From positions 121,443-185,442 of the forward strand of contig NW_019173996.1 of the NCBI RefSeq assembly GCF_001642475.1: DNA of 64,000 nt, written 5' to 3'. Within the stretch, counting starts at the first letter, position 1; each line of letters opens with the position of its first letter. The position numbers and the translations under genes are program-made. Shown one piece after another: positions 45,876 to 56,054 of the stretch. Under the pieces are notes generated by a model, which was given only the letters and a program-made list of their open reading frames with translations, ran no database searches and was not told the origin of the DNA. This DNA is from Fonsecaea monophora. Its lineage: Eukaryota; Ascomycota; Eurotiomycetes; Chaetothyriales; Herpotrichiellaceae.

Positions 45876-47057
45876 TCACCCTTTCACCACCATCCCCTCG
45901 CCCATGGTCTGGAGCTGCTGACGACCATGGACCGCGGCCTCTGCGAAGTCGCGCAGAAAATACCATCGGATCCGCTCCTTGAGACCCCTGGCCTTCCAGT
46001 CATCCAGGGTCCCGGCGGGGAACAGCGGCACGTCCAGCGACCCGTCTGTCAAGGCGGGATCGTGCGCGACCAGCACGAGCACGCGGGCGTCGGCATCGAG
46101 CTCCTCGAGCCCGTGGATGGTGTCGACGGCGGCGTGGTGGTCGTGCGAGAACTTGGGCGCGAGTTTGTAGAATTCCGTCGTGGCGCTCTTGTCGCGGTGG
46201 ATGGCTTGGAAGAGGGAGGCGGGGCAGATGGACATGGACGAAATGGGGGACGGGTGGATGGTCTCTGGGAGTGGAAGGAGCTCGGTCGGTCGGAACTCGC
46301 CGTTGTGGTGGCACGCGTCACCGCCTAGCAGGATGAATGTGTCGTTGTCGTCGTCGTCGGCGGCGGCGGCGGCGGTGCCAGGTCCAGAGGTCACGCGAGC
46401 CAGAGCGCACATGTGGCCGATGGCGTGGCCAGGGGTGTCGAGGAGGTAGAAGCTGCCATCTGCGAAGAAATCGAGGGCCCGGAAACGGCCGATTTTGATG
46501 TCGGACGACGAGAAGTCCATCTCGACCAGGTTCCTCCCTTCCCAGTCCGCCTCGAGGAGCATGCTGTTCTCATTGACCGGCCAACCAGGGGTCAACGCTT
46601 CCCTGAAGCCGGGACCGACGATCAGGTCCGTGCTCGAGGGGAACGTCTTCATGTTGCCCACGTGGTCGTAGTGCCAGTGACTCCAGATGACGGCGTCGAT
46701 GCGCGACGGCGGGATCCCATTGTCGCCCAAGATGTCCGCCACGTCCTTGTCCACCTCGACCGTCCACGATGGCTGCGTGATCAGTCGCACGGTGGCGGGG
46801 GAGAAATTCGACAAGTCCTTGCGGGTGCCCAGGTCGAACAGGACGTGCTTCCCCGTTGCGGCGTGTTTGATGAGAAAGGAAATGGCGGGACAAGAGATCC
46901 TGTCGTGTCCGGAGATCGGGGGCCCAATCAAGACGGACACAGGCACGGCAAGGCGACTGGTGCTATCGATGGCCGTGACTGACACCGTCGACGGAGATTT
47001 GGGCAACTTGATGCCCCTGGAGAGTTTGAGGGGCTGGGTGGTATGTTCTGCGCCCAT
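45876..47057 (-). CDS. Metallo-beta-lactamase-fold hydrolase (lactonase-like)
   Basis: Zinc hydrolase of the AHL-lactonase/MBL type. Single exon, 393 aa. The metal motif HxHxDH is in SHWHYDHVGN; further ligands are His of DTPGHAIGH and Asp of LLGGDACHHNGEF. FDLGTRKDL before the motif is typical of lactonase-like fungal members. A low-complexity insert AAAAADDDDND lies near residue 240. No signal peptide, so an intracellular partner of the secreted lactonase is possible. Very high third-position G+C. Confidence 0.87.
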   Translation of the reverse strand: MGAEHTTQPLKLSRGIKLPKSPSTVSVTAIDSTSRLAVPVSVLIGPPISGHDRISCPAISFLIKHAATGKHVLFDLGTRKDLSNFSPATVRLITQPSWTVEVDKDVADILGDNGIPPSRIDAVIWSHWHYDHVGNMKTFPSSTDLIVGPGFREALTPGWPVNENSMLLEADWEGRNLVEMDFSSSDIKIGRFRALDFFADGSFYLLDTPGHAIGHMCALARVTSGPGTAAAAADDDDNDTFILLGGDACHHNGEFRPTELLPLPETIHPSPISSMSICPASLFQAIHRDKSATTEFYKLAPKFSHDHHAAVDTIHGLEELDADARVLVLVAHDPALTDGSLDVPLFPAGTLDDWKARGLKERIRWYFLRDFAEAAVHGRQQLQTMGEGMVVKG

Positions 47058-47513
47058 GATGGGTCGATAGTTCTCTCACACGCACAAGAATACCTCGTAC
47101 CTAGATATATGAAGTGATCCTTGGGGTAAGATGCCTTTGTCACAGCAAGGATGGTGGTGGTAGTTGTAGTCACAAGCTCTCATCCCCAGTCACAGCATGC
47201 TTAAGGGTTCCCCGAGCCGGAAAATCGATGCCGGGAGAAATGGGCAACGGATGCGATGCGTGCGGCTCGGCTGGTCCCTTTCAAAACGCGAGCCGAAACT
47301 CTCCAGCACCCGTTCCAACGTCAACAGCAGACGGGAAGCTTGAGACACCCAAATAACGCCGCAGAGATGAGAGAAGATGGAGAGTAGGGGTTCATTCCAG
47401 CATAACGTCCTTCTATGCAGGAGCAATATGCGCTGTTTCCCATGTCTATATACCTTTTAGTGTACGTCTGCAACCAGTGTGAAGGCCTTCCTTTTCTCCT
47501 AGGGAGATTATCT
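47058..47513. other. Intergenic
   Basis: Promoter of the metallo-beta-lactamase-fold gene (-) and 3' flank of the acyl-CoA ligase (-). Nothing coding. Confidence 0.5.
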
Positions 47514-49610
47514 CTATAGTTTCGGAGTCATGCTCGATCCATCACCGCTGTTCAACTTGCGTCTTTCTATTTTTCCCGTGTTGTTGCGGGGAATGGCGTT
47601 GATGAATTCGACTCCTGCCGTCAGCCACTTGACCTTTGAGAGGCGCGCTTTTATGAAATCTTGAAGCTCTTCGGCTGTGACGTCGCGTGCCTGCTGTTTC
47701 TTGACCACATAGCCTTTGGGATACTCTCCATTGTTCCTGTGGTAGAGTTTAGCAGCGTGGATTGCTGGGGACGGCAGAATGCTTACATCTTGAAGCCGAC
47801 AACGGCAGCATCAGCGACGCTGGGGTGTAGTAGTAGCATCTGTTCAATCTCAGCAGGGGCGACCTGGAATCCTTTGACCTTGATCAATTCCTATAGCAAC
47901 GAGGTTAGCCTAGAATAGATCTTGCATGTCGCCGGGGCCATCTCACCTTCAGGCGATCAATGATATAGAATCGACCCTGGTCATTGACGTATCCAATGTC
48001 GCCTGTCCGTAACCACCGTTTTCCATCCTCATTGACTATAGTGGCCGCCGTCTCTCGTGGCTTCTTATAGTAACCCTTCATGATATTGGGACCTGCCAAC
48101 CAAATCTCCCCGACGGGATAACGCTTTGTCACTTCTGACGGTCCAAAGTCTCGACCGGGGATCGGGACGATTTTGGCACTCATATTCGAACTGAGCCAGC
48201 CAATCGACGCACCGTCATCCTCGTCATCCTGAGCAAATCCCGTTGCGGTGCAGGTACTTTCTGTCATGCCCCATCCCTGCTTGACGACAATGCCAGGCCG
48301 AAGGTAGCGCTTGGCCACCAGCTGACCAATTTCAGCACTCAAAGGGGCCGATCCACTGATGACAGACTCGACGGCCTTGAGGTTGAACTTTTCCGGGTGC
48401 GGGTACTTTGTGAGGGAAGCAAACACGGTCGGGGTGCCGGTCAGGAAGTTGATCCGGTAGATGTCCAGGTACGTCAGCCACCGCTCCAAGTCGTATTTGC
48501 CCATGACAAAGACCTTGGCTCCACAGCGAGCTGCGTTCAGGCAGTAGTAGTTTTGGCCCTAGGACAGAGTGTTAGACACATTTTTGGACCTACATCTGTA
48601 CGCAAAGAAGGGAAGGAATCACCCACGTAGGCGTGAAACATTGGGAATGGAGCCAGCCACCTTTCGCCAGCCGAGTCTAGGCGGCTCTTGCGAGCAAGCC
48701 CTGCAGGAGTATCTGCGACGAGCTGACGCTTGAAGAGATTCTGGGCCGAGTTGCTGATCAGATTGTAGTGGGAGAGCTCAACCCCCTTGGGGAGACCTGT
48801 CGTTCTTGAAAGCGCACATGGTCAGTTCTAAGTCGCGACTCGGGGGAGTTCAAGATACGTGGATCAAAGACCTAAGAACACCGACATACCCGCTGGAATA
48901 GTTGACCACCGCCGTTTTCGCCATCGCCTTTTCCTTGGTGTCCAATTTTGGCCAATCCCATCCGGATATTCGGGACTCTGAAGCCCAAAAGTCTGTCCAC
49001 GGCGTCACTCCTGACCCTGCGGAATCGGGAATATCAGGTTCTGTGAATTCATAGACTCGGAGGCCCGGTCTTCCGACTTTACGCACGGCTTCTTGGACTT
49101 TGGCCATGGATGCAGCGTTCGCGAGCACAAGCTCTGCGTCGCAGTCGTTGAGCTGATATGCAATTTCTGTTGAACGAATACATTAGTTGTCAGCGTCGGG
49201 CAGCCTTCCCCGTTCAGATGTAGATATTTCTTCCACCAGGATCAGACTGGAAATAAGCGGAAAGGAAAGGGCGTCAAGCGGGACTTGCCAGAGACTGAGG
49301 CATTGGGTGAGCATCCGCTAAAGACACAGCCGGAAGCCATCACGGCCCAGAGAAGCACCGGGAAGTACAACGAGTTGGCACTGCACAGAAACACCTTGTC
49401 GTCCGCCTGCAGCCCCAGGTCCTGCAACCCCTTGGCGATCCTCCTCACCCAAACCTCCGCTTGCTGCAAGCTATAATTCCGCTCAGGCTTCTCTGCGTCG
49501 AAATACTGTGGCTGACGGCGACTCTCGGGCGTGCCTGCCGTGAAGATGAAGCTGGCGACATCTTGTACCGGAATCTCCAGTGAGTACGGGCATTCGTATG
49601 TTCTAGCCAT
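47514..49610 (-). CDS. Acyl-CoA ligase (4-coumarate:CoA ligase-like), probably peroxisomal
   Basis: Activates a carboxylic acid to its CoA ester with ATP. Exons: 49289-49610, 48890-49166, 48627-48804, 47947-48558, 47787-47890 and 47514-47736; total 571 aa. The first intron has a GC donor (GCAAGT) and a normal AACAG acceptor; the others are GT-AG. The P-loop-like motif YSSGTTGLPKG is rebuilt across intron 2, followed by GWGMTEST, LRTGDIGYVND and the C-terminal catalytic Lys in NNTGKIERRKL. Fungal 4CL-like enzymes act on aromatic, branched or long-chain acids. The C-terminus Pro-Lys-Leu is a plausible PTS1. Divergent from the thiolase, so first and last enzymes of a CoA pathway share a promoter. 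Confidence 0.9.
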
Positions 49611-50214
49611 GGCTGTGGCACTTGACAGTTACAATAGAATAATGGAGAACGTTGGAGGGTCTGAACCTTTCCTGTTGCTTCGCGTCAAGTTTCACGCAAA
49701 TCAAGAAATTGCCAGCGATTTAATGCCCTGGTGGCTTAGTTCCCCTGAGAGTCCGAGACGGATTTTTTCTTTCCTTAGTGTACTCGGTAGACTGCCTCCC
49801 TTAGGGGGCCAGGCATTCTTCGCTGGGTGACCACGACGAGGCTGAAAACTCGGCTGGAAAGTGATCGGGGCGCCCCACCAACTGGGAAACCGGAGATCGG
49901 GGTTGGTTGGATATGTTGATGTGGGTCCAGCCATCGGCGCCGAGCCTCATACTTGGGTTTTGCCGATCCCGAATCATGGTCTGCCGCCTCGCCGATTGGT
50001 CAGTTGGTATACAGAGCCTGCACAGGTCCACAGGACATACCAACAAGGCAGGGGTCACATGTCGGAGAGAAAGACTACAACAAGACCTTGTTCCGTTCAA
50101 AAGCAGCCTTTGCAAGACACTTGAAACCTAGACAGAAGACATAGCTGTGTGAGCAGCCTCTCAACACCCCTCCACCTCCCCCAGATAGTGTTCTATCGTG
50201 CCAGCCAACCCGAC
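49611..50214. other. Divergent promoter, acyl-CoA ligase / thiolase
   Basis: 604 nt between opposite start codons. Contains a reverse CCAAT box (49993-49999) in the decamer CCGATTGGTC. No gene. Confidence 0.5.
49993..49999 (-). promoter_or_regulatory. CCAAT box in the ligase / thiolase promoter
   Basis: CGATTGG, reverse of CCAATCG; the surrounding CCGATTGGTC is identical to that in the esterase/hydratase promoter. Confidence 0.35.
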
Positions 50215-51730
50215 ATGGCCACCTCCGCAGCCAGCCCAGCCTACGTCTTGGGCGTGGGCATGACACAGTTCATCAAGCCCAGAGGCAAAGTGACCTATTA
50301 CGAGATGGGTTTCGAAGCCGGCGTCAAAGCCATGCTCGACGCGCACATCAACTACGACGACGTCGAGATGGGCCTCGCGTGCTACTGCTACGGCGATTCG
50401 ACGAGCGGCCAACGAGTCTTTTACCAGTTCGGCATGACGGCCATCCCGGTCCTCAACATCAACAACAACTGCGCCACCGGGTCGAGCGGCCTGTTCATGG
50501 CGCGCAAGCTCATCCAGGGCGGCACCGTCGACTGTGTCCTCGTGGTCGGCTTCGAGCAGATGCGGCCGGGAATGCTCAGGTCCAACTGGCCAGACCGTCC
50601 ATCGCCCACGGGGCTGATCAGGAAGATGGGCGACGAGATCGCACCCGAGAAGTCCAACAGTCCTCCCAACGCGCAGATCTTTGGGAATGCAGCCAGAGAG
50701 TACATGGCCAAGTATGTGCCGGTGTTTCCCCTTTACTCTTAATCAAGTAGCCCAACCACAAAAAAAACCTTTCTCCTTTCTACGAAAAAAAAAATATCCA
50801 AAAGGGGTAAAACCAAGGACTAACGCGTGAATGCTCTCGAAAACCAGGTACGGCGCTGAGGCAGACGACTTTGCCGAGATCGCGCGCGTCAACCACGACC
50901 ACTCTGGGCGAAACCCGTATTCGCAGTTCCGCGAAAAGTATTCCCTCGAGGGCATTCGCAAGTCGGACATGATCTACGCGCCCCTGACGAAGCTGCAGTG
51001 CTGCCCGACCAGCGACGGGGCCGCCGCCGCCGTCATCGTGTCGCAGCGGTTCCTCGACGCGCGCCCGCACCTGCGCGACAAGGCCGTCCTGATCGCCGGG
51101 CAACACTGCGTCACCGACTCGCCGAAACTGTTCTCCCGGAGCGCCATCGAGCTGGTCGGGTTCGACATGTCCAAGCAGGCGGCACGAGTGGCCCTGGCGG
51201 AGGCGAGGGCGTCTCCGCGCGACGTCAAGATCTGCGAACTGCACGACTGCTTCTCCGCCAACGAGCTGTTGACCCTCGACGCGCTCGGCCTGTGCGAGCC
51301 CGGCAAGGCCCACGAGATGGTCCGCAACGGCGACATCACCTACGGGGGCCGCGTCGTGGTCAACCCTTCAGGCGGGCTGATTTCCAAAGGCCACCCTCTG
51401 GGCGCCACGGGCCTCGCCCAGTGTGCCGAACTCGTCTGGCATCTCCGTGGATGGGCGACGAACCGACTTGTGTCTGACCTCGACGTCGCCCTCCAGCACA
51501 ACCTGGGCCTCGGGGGCGCCGTCGTCGTCACCGTCTACAGGCGCGCGGACGGCCAGAGGAGCTCGATCGCCTCGGACCGCACTGCCGCCCAGAGTTCCGG
51601 CTTGGGTTACAATCCGGCTGTCGAGGCGCGCAAGATCCAGGCTTCCGACGCCGACAAAGTCCGGAGCAGAAGGTGCCGTGTTGACTGGGCTCTGGGAGAC
51701 ACGCAGCAGCGCATCGATGCTCGACTTTGA
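50215..51730 (+). CDS. SCP-x-type 3-oxoacyl-CoA thiolase, peroxisomal
   Basis: Cleaves 3-oxoacyl-CoA in peroxisomes; SCP-x thiolases favour branched and sterol side-chain substrates. Exons 50215-50711 and 50848-51730 give 459 aa. Catalytic Cys86 in NNNCATGSSG, His298 in CELHDCFSANE and His348 in SKGHPLGATG are all present. There is no SCP2 lipid-binding domain after the thiolase; instead a polar ~60-residue extension ends in Ala-Arg-Leu (PTS1), the same tripeptide as the acyl-CoA oxidase. The 136-nt intron is the longest of the metabolic genes apart from the ligase's first introns. Divergent from the ligase. High third-position G+C. Confidence 0.92.
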
Positions 51731-52036
51731 ATCGGAACTTGTGGGTTTGTGTGGCAGGTATAGATATATATAGACAGATATAGAACGGAAACAACTGTTT
51801 GCTATATTACTGTATCGATCTAATTCCCACAGTCGCCTCGTGTTGTCTGAACATGTTCCCTGCAAGGTTGTGCTCGCGATCTCGTTCGCCTTGGGACGCC
51901 GTCAATCCATCTAACTTGTCGTGACAAGGGTCTATCATAGATATAAGGCCATTGCCGGATTCTAACGGTCGGTGTGGTCGAAAAAGGAGTTGCGAGATTC
52001 GTCGATCACTGGACAATCTTAAACTCTCCTTTTTTC
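51731..52036. other. Convergent intergenic region
   Basis: 3' flanks of the thiolase (+) and an SDR (-). ATATATAGACAGATATAG near 51765. Nothing coding. Confidence 0.5.
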
Positions 52037-53162
52037 CTATTTTCCGCCAGTCACCATCAGCGTCTCGCCGGTGATATAGTCAAACAAGGGACTGGCCGCA
52101 GCCATGATTGCAGCTGCTGCTTCGGGCACCTTGCCCGGCCGACCCAAGGGAACGTCATTCTTTGCGTCCCGCTCGCTCCTAATCGCCTGCGGCACGCCGA
52201 TGGAAACCCTTTTCCCATCGGGCGTTACCGCAAAGTTGCCGGCCTCTTTGGAACCCGAGAGGCGAGTCCCCTTGATGTATCCGAATGCGACTCTGTTAAT
52301 GGTGCACGGAGTGTTAGTGACAGTTGTGCAACTCCGAAAGAGAGAAGAAGAGAGGGGGAGGAAACGTGATTCCTTACGTGATACTACGGACGCCGTACTT
52401 GGGTCCCCATTCTTTCGCAATGGTTTTGGTCAGGCCAGTGACTCCAGCCTTGGCCAGGGAGTAGTTGGCCTGGCCGCTGCAGGGCATCAGTGCTGGTTGC
52501 TCGAAACAAAAAGGCTTTGTTTCCACTCACGCATTCCCATGGATGCCGCTGACGCTGCTGATATTGATGATGCATCTTCGCTCCCCGTCGGTGACTCTGA
52601 AATACGGTGCAGCCGCTCGTACAAGCATAAAGGGCGCTGTGCAATGCAGATCGATAATGGTCTTCCAAGCCTCATCGGTCATCTACCATTTCAGCGTGTC
52701 AGCAGCACCTGGCATTTTTCGGGTCGGGAAGGGTTGTGACCTTATGAATAACTGAATCCCAGGTGAACCCGGCGTTATTGACGATGATGTGAATTTTGCC
52801 ATTGCCAAACTTTGCAGCTTCTTGGACGAGCTTCGGTATATATGCAAAGTCGAGCATGTCCCCTGGCACAGCAATTGCCTCACCTCCACTCTCTCTGATG
52901 CCCTGAGCTACATCTTCTGCCCTCTCTAGACTTGCGAAAAACCTCTGTTTAGCTTGTTTTGGGGGGTGAGGTATTGAACGAATGACGTACTTGTATCGAT
53001 ATCCTGCACTACCACTTTGGCGCCTTCGTTGGCAAATAACCGAGCAGTCTCAGCACCGATACCTTGTCCGGACCCCGTGATTATGGCCACTTGCCCTATC
53101 AGGAGACCTTTGGGAAAGGTTATTTGTCGAGTTATCTGTTTCACACGATCTGCAGGAGACAT
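52037..53162 (-). CDS. Short-chain dehydrogenase (FabG / 3-hydroxyacyl-CoA dehydrogenase-like)
   Basis: Exons: 52991-53162, 52741-52925, 52531-52682, 52378-52476 and 52037-52292; total 287 aa. Cofactor motif TGSGQGIG, Asp at the end of strand 2 (VVQDID) favouring NAD, NNAG intact, catalytic Ser in NISSVSG, Tyr and Lys in YSLAK. The middle exons resemble bacterial FabG and the dehydrogenase part of multifunctional beta-oxidation proteins. Start at 53162 (MSPADRVKQ) was preferred; in-frame ATGs at 53252 and 53264 would add a basic leader that could be a targeting sequence. It could supply the 3-hydroxyacyl-CoA dehydrogenase step next to the thiolase. No PTS1. Confidence 0.87.
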
Positions 53163-54381
53163 TGTGTCCTGATGGCCTGCTTGTCTGGAGGATCGACGGG
53201 TGTCGTTTGAGGTATTAGCCAAGGTGGCCGGGAGTCTTCTGAACCGCATATTTCTATGGTTCACATGGGACCGAGATCATGAATTCAGGCAGACCAACCT
53301 GCGCCGAGATCAGGGGCGAGCTCGGTTCGGCGTGAAGATTAGGGCAAACTCCGGCTCCACCTAGCCGGCACAGGAATGACAAGCCAGGCTGCGCTTCAAC
53401 GGGCACGAAGATGTGAGTGTTTGCCAAGGGAGATACCTGCGGGAGGAGAGCGGTTGAGTTCCTGAAATCTCGTGGATCGGAGCGTTTGAGGTTCACCAAC
53501 TTCCGCAGCGCCGAGGGCGGGATATTCTCCCGATAGCGGCAATGGCTTCGCACAGCCTCTATATATAGCGAGGTTCTTTGATGGGGCTGTAGAACAGGAA
53601 AGGAGCAGCCTTAGTTGCTGTGTAACTGTCCGCGAGAATGATCAGTTCTCATAGCTCACCACCTACTTCTTTCAGCCACTTTTCTGTCGCTGCAGGCCGA
53701 TCCAGGTACAGACGGGGCACTGATTAACGTCGAATTTTTCATTGTAGAACTGGTCCGCGGCGACGATGAGCACTCCATATTGCAGCTGAATCGCTCAACC
53801 AAGCCCTAGGTGTGCATATTCATTGGAGGGTCATCGTCGCACAGGGGTAGCGAACTGAAAGTGTGAACTGGCGAGACTCAATTTGGAGTTCCCTGCGCTG
53901 CCTGCGGATGTCGATTCCGGATCATCTTCCCGCCGATTGCCCGGCGCTATTCCCGTTTCTCTCACTTCGTTCATATCAACTCTGTTCTCGACTTGTATGC
54001 CATATACCATCCAACACTCTCCAATCAGGTCATCTATTACGAGTGCATTTGTGATTGTCATAAGTCAAGCCTTGCTGGGACGTTGAACAATTATTTGAGA
54101 TCTAATCACCCGTCCTGGAGTACATTGCCTCCGCGCAAATTCTGATAAGCTTCTTGTGACCTTCACCCTCCCCGATTGGCGCAGGGACGTGAACTGTCAC
54201 TGAGCGAAGTCCCAGTTCAAATGGTCTGGTGAGGTGAACACGAGGGAATGCCACAGTGGATAGGCTTGTAGCCTGCTATCTGCAGATTGTCGTGAGTCGA
54301 GCTTGACCCAACCAAACACCAGTGCTAACAGCGCCAACAAGGGTAAAAGGCACCGATTTCCGCTCTGGAAGAGCAGCCACC
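53163..54381. other. Divergent intergenic region, SDR / FAD oxidase
   Basis: 1.22 kb without a gene. Holds CCGAGG (53511-53516), TATATATAG (about 53560-53568) and a reverse CCAAT box (54173-54179). Confidence 0.45.
54173..54179 (-). promoter_or_regulatory. CCAAT box upstream of the FAD oxidase
   Basis: CGATTGG (reverse CCAATCG) about 205 nt before the ATG at 54382. Confidence 0.35.
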
Positions 54382-55726
54382 ATGACAATCTCTATAGCGC
54401 GTGCTGCAGCCAAGCTGCTTCACCGTGAAGCTGTCAGGGAAAGGGCATTCTCCACCACCAGAATGCTTAATGTGGACTTCACTCATGCCGTACGTCCCAA
54501 GCCACCACTTTGGCTTTTACAGGAGAAGCTGATCTGTATGTCCACGACCGCAGGTCATCGGAGCAGGAGCGGTTGGGCTCGCGGTTGCGCGCCAGCTGGC
54601 CTCGAGGACAGGCACCTCGACGATCCTGATCGAGCGACACGGCGCTGTGGGTACCGAGACGAGCAGTCGCAACTCCGAAGTCATCCACGCGGGGCTGTAC
54701 TACGGGCCAAACTCGCTCAAAACCAGGCTCTGCATCCGCGGCCGACAGATGCTGTACGAGCTGTGCGAAGCACAGAGAATCCCGTACCGGCGCACCAAGA
54801 AGTGGATCATCGCGCAGGACGGGGTGCAGTTCGCCGAGCTCGAGGCCCTCCACGACTTCAGCCGCTCCATCGACGTGCCCACCCATTTCCTCTCGCGCGC
54901 CGACATCGAGAGCCGCGAGCCCGATGTGCGCGCCGAGGCGGGAGTGCTCGAATCCCCCACGACGGGCATCGTCGACTCGCACGCCTTGATGGCCTATCTG
55001 GAAGGGTCCTTTGACGAGCGCGGCGGAGAGGAAGTGCTGCACACGGTCGTGGAGAAGATCGAGCCGTTGCGCAGCTCGTCGATCGGTGGCGATGGCGGCG
55101 ATTCTAGCGCCGGTTACGCCATCACGACGCGATCGCGCGACGGCACAGGCGGCGAGGACACCATCACGGTCGAGACGCTGGTCAACTGCGCGGGGCTGGC
55201 CGCCGTGGACGTCTCCAACATGCTGCTGCCGCCCGAGCGGCACCGCAAGGCCTACTACGCCAAGGGCAGCTACTTCTCGTACTCGGCGTCGCGCCCGAAA
55301 CCCAGCACGCTGCTCTACCCAGCTCCCATCCCCGGCCTGGGCGGCTTAGGCACACACTTGACGTTGGACATGGCGGGACGGATCCGCTTCGGCCCGGACG
55401 TCGAATGGGTCGACTCGCCGCACGACCTCTCCCCCAACCCGGTGCGCCTGGCCGCCGCCGTCGACGTCATCAAGACGTACCTCCCGTCCATCGACCCCTC
55501 CGCCATCGACCTCGACTACTGCGGCATCCGGCCCAAGCTGGGCCCCGGCACGAGCGGCACCTACGGCAAGGACGGCAAGGGCTTCGTCGACTTCTACATC
55601 GCCGAGGAGGACGGGTTCCCCGGCTTTGTCAATCTGCTGGGCATCGAGTCTCCGGGCCTGACCAGCGCCTTGGCCATTGCCGAGCACGTCGAGGAGATTC
55701 TGTACGGCGAGGGAGCGAGCGTTTGA
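54382..55726 (+). CDS. FAD-dependent oxidoreductase, L-2-hydroxyglutarate dehydrogenase-like
   Basis: Flavoprotein that oxidises an L-2-hydroxy acid, classically L-2-hydroxyglutarate to 2-oxoglutarate. Exons 54382-54489 and 54554-55726 give 426 aa, close to family length. The first exon encodes a basic, Ala/Arg-rich leader without acidic residues until Glu16 (MTISIARAAAKLLHR), a likely mitochondrial targeting peptide. FAD motif VIGAGAVGLAVAR begins right after the intron, and SSRNSEVIHAGLYYGPNSLK is the family hallmark with its His. GIRPKLGPG and NLLGIESPGLTSALAIA near the end complete the FAD site. Its place in the cluster is unexplained unless the pathway gives a hydroxy acid. High third-position G+C. 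Confidence 0.87.
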
Positions 55727-56054
55727 TCTTTTCAGTCTTTTTGGGGTGAAGTGTCGTATCCAGGGAGCGAGCGAGCAAGCAAGCAAGCAAGCAAGCCTTC
55801 GTGTCATCTGGATAGATTTTGGGCGATATCTACGTTTTTCTAGCTCCTTTTTTCGTTGGACATGAAAGGGAAACATAGTCATATGCGCAAATCTGACAGG
55901 GGGCATCTGGCATCTAGTAGCTGACATCTGACATCGTCCGAGTCTAGTACTATGTACCTAAAGCATTACCTCATTGTGCTTGACCAAGAAAGCAAGAAAG
56001 AGAGATGAGAGAGAGACAATGCTCTCCCGATCTTACAGGCGGGCCAAGCCGGCG
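55727..56054. other. Convergent intergenic region with AAGC microsatellite
   Basis: 3' flanks of the FAD oxidase (+) and the FAD monooxygenase (-); otherwise empty. Confidence 0.55.
55766..55796. repeat. (GCGA)n/(GCAA)n tetranucleotide repeat, ~31 nt
   Basis: AGCG AGCG then five AGCA units in the 3' UTR of the FAD oxidase gene. Confidence 0.85.

Noticed and set aside
32450..53516. CCTCGG/CCGAGG (FarA/FarB core) sites at 32450, 38751, 40606 and 53511 as proof of fatty-acid control
   Set aside because: A 6-mer on both strands is expected about once per 2 kb; four hits in the intergenic DNA of this region are not more than chance.
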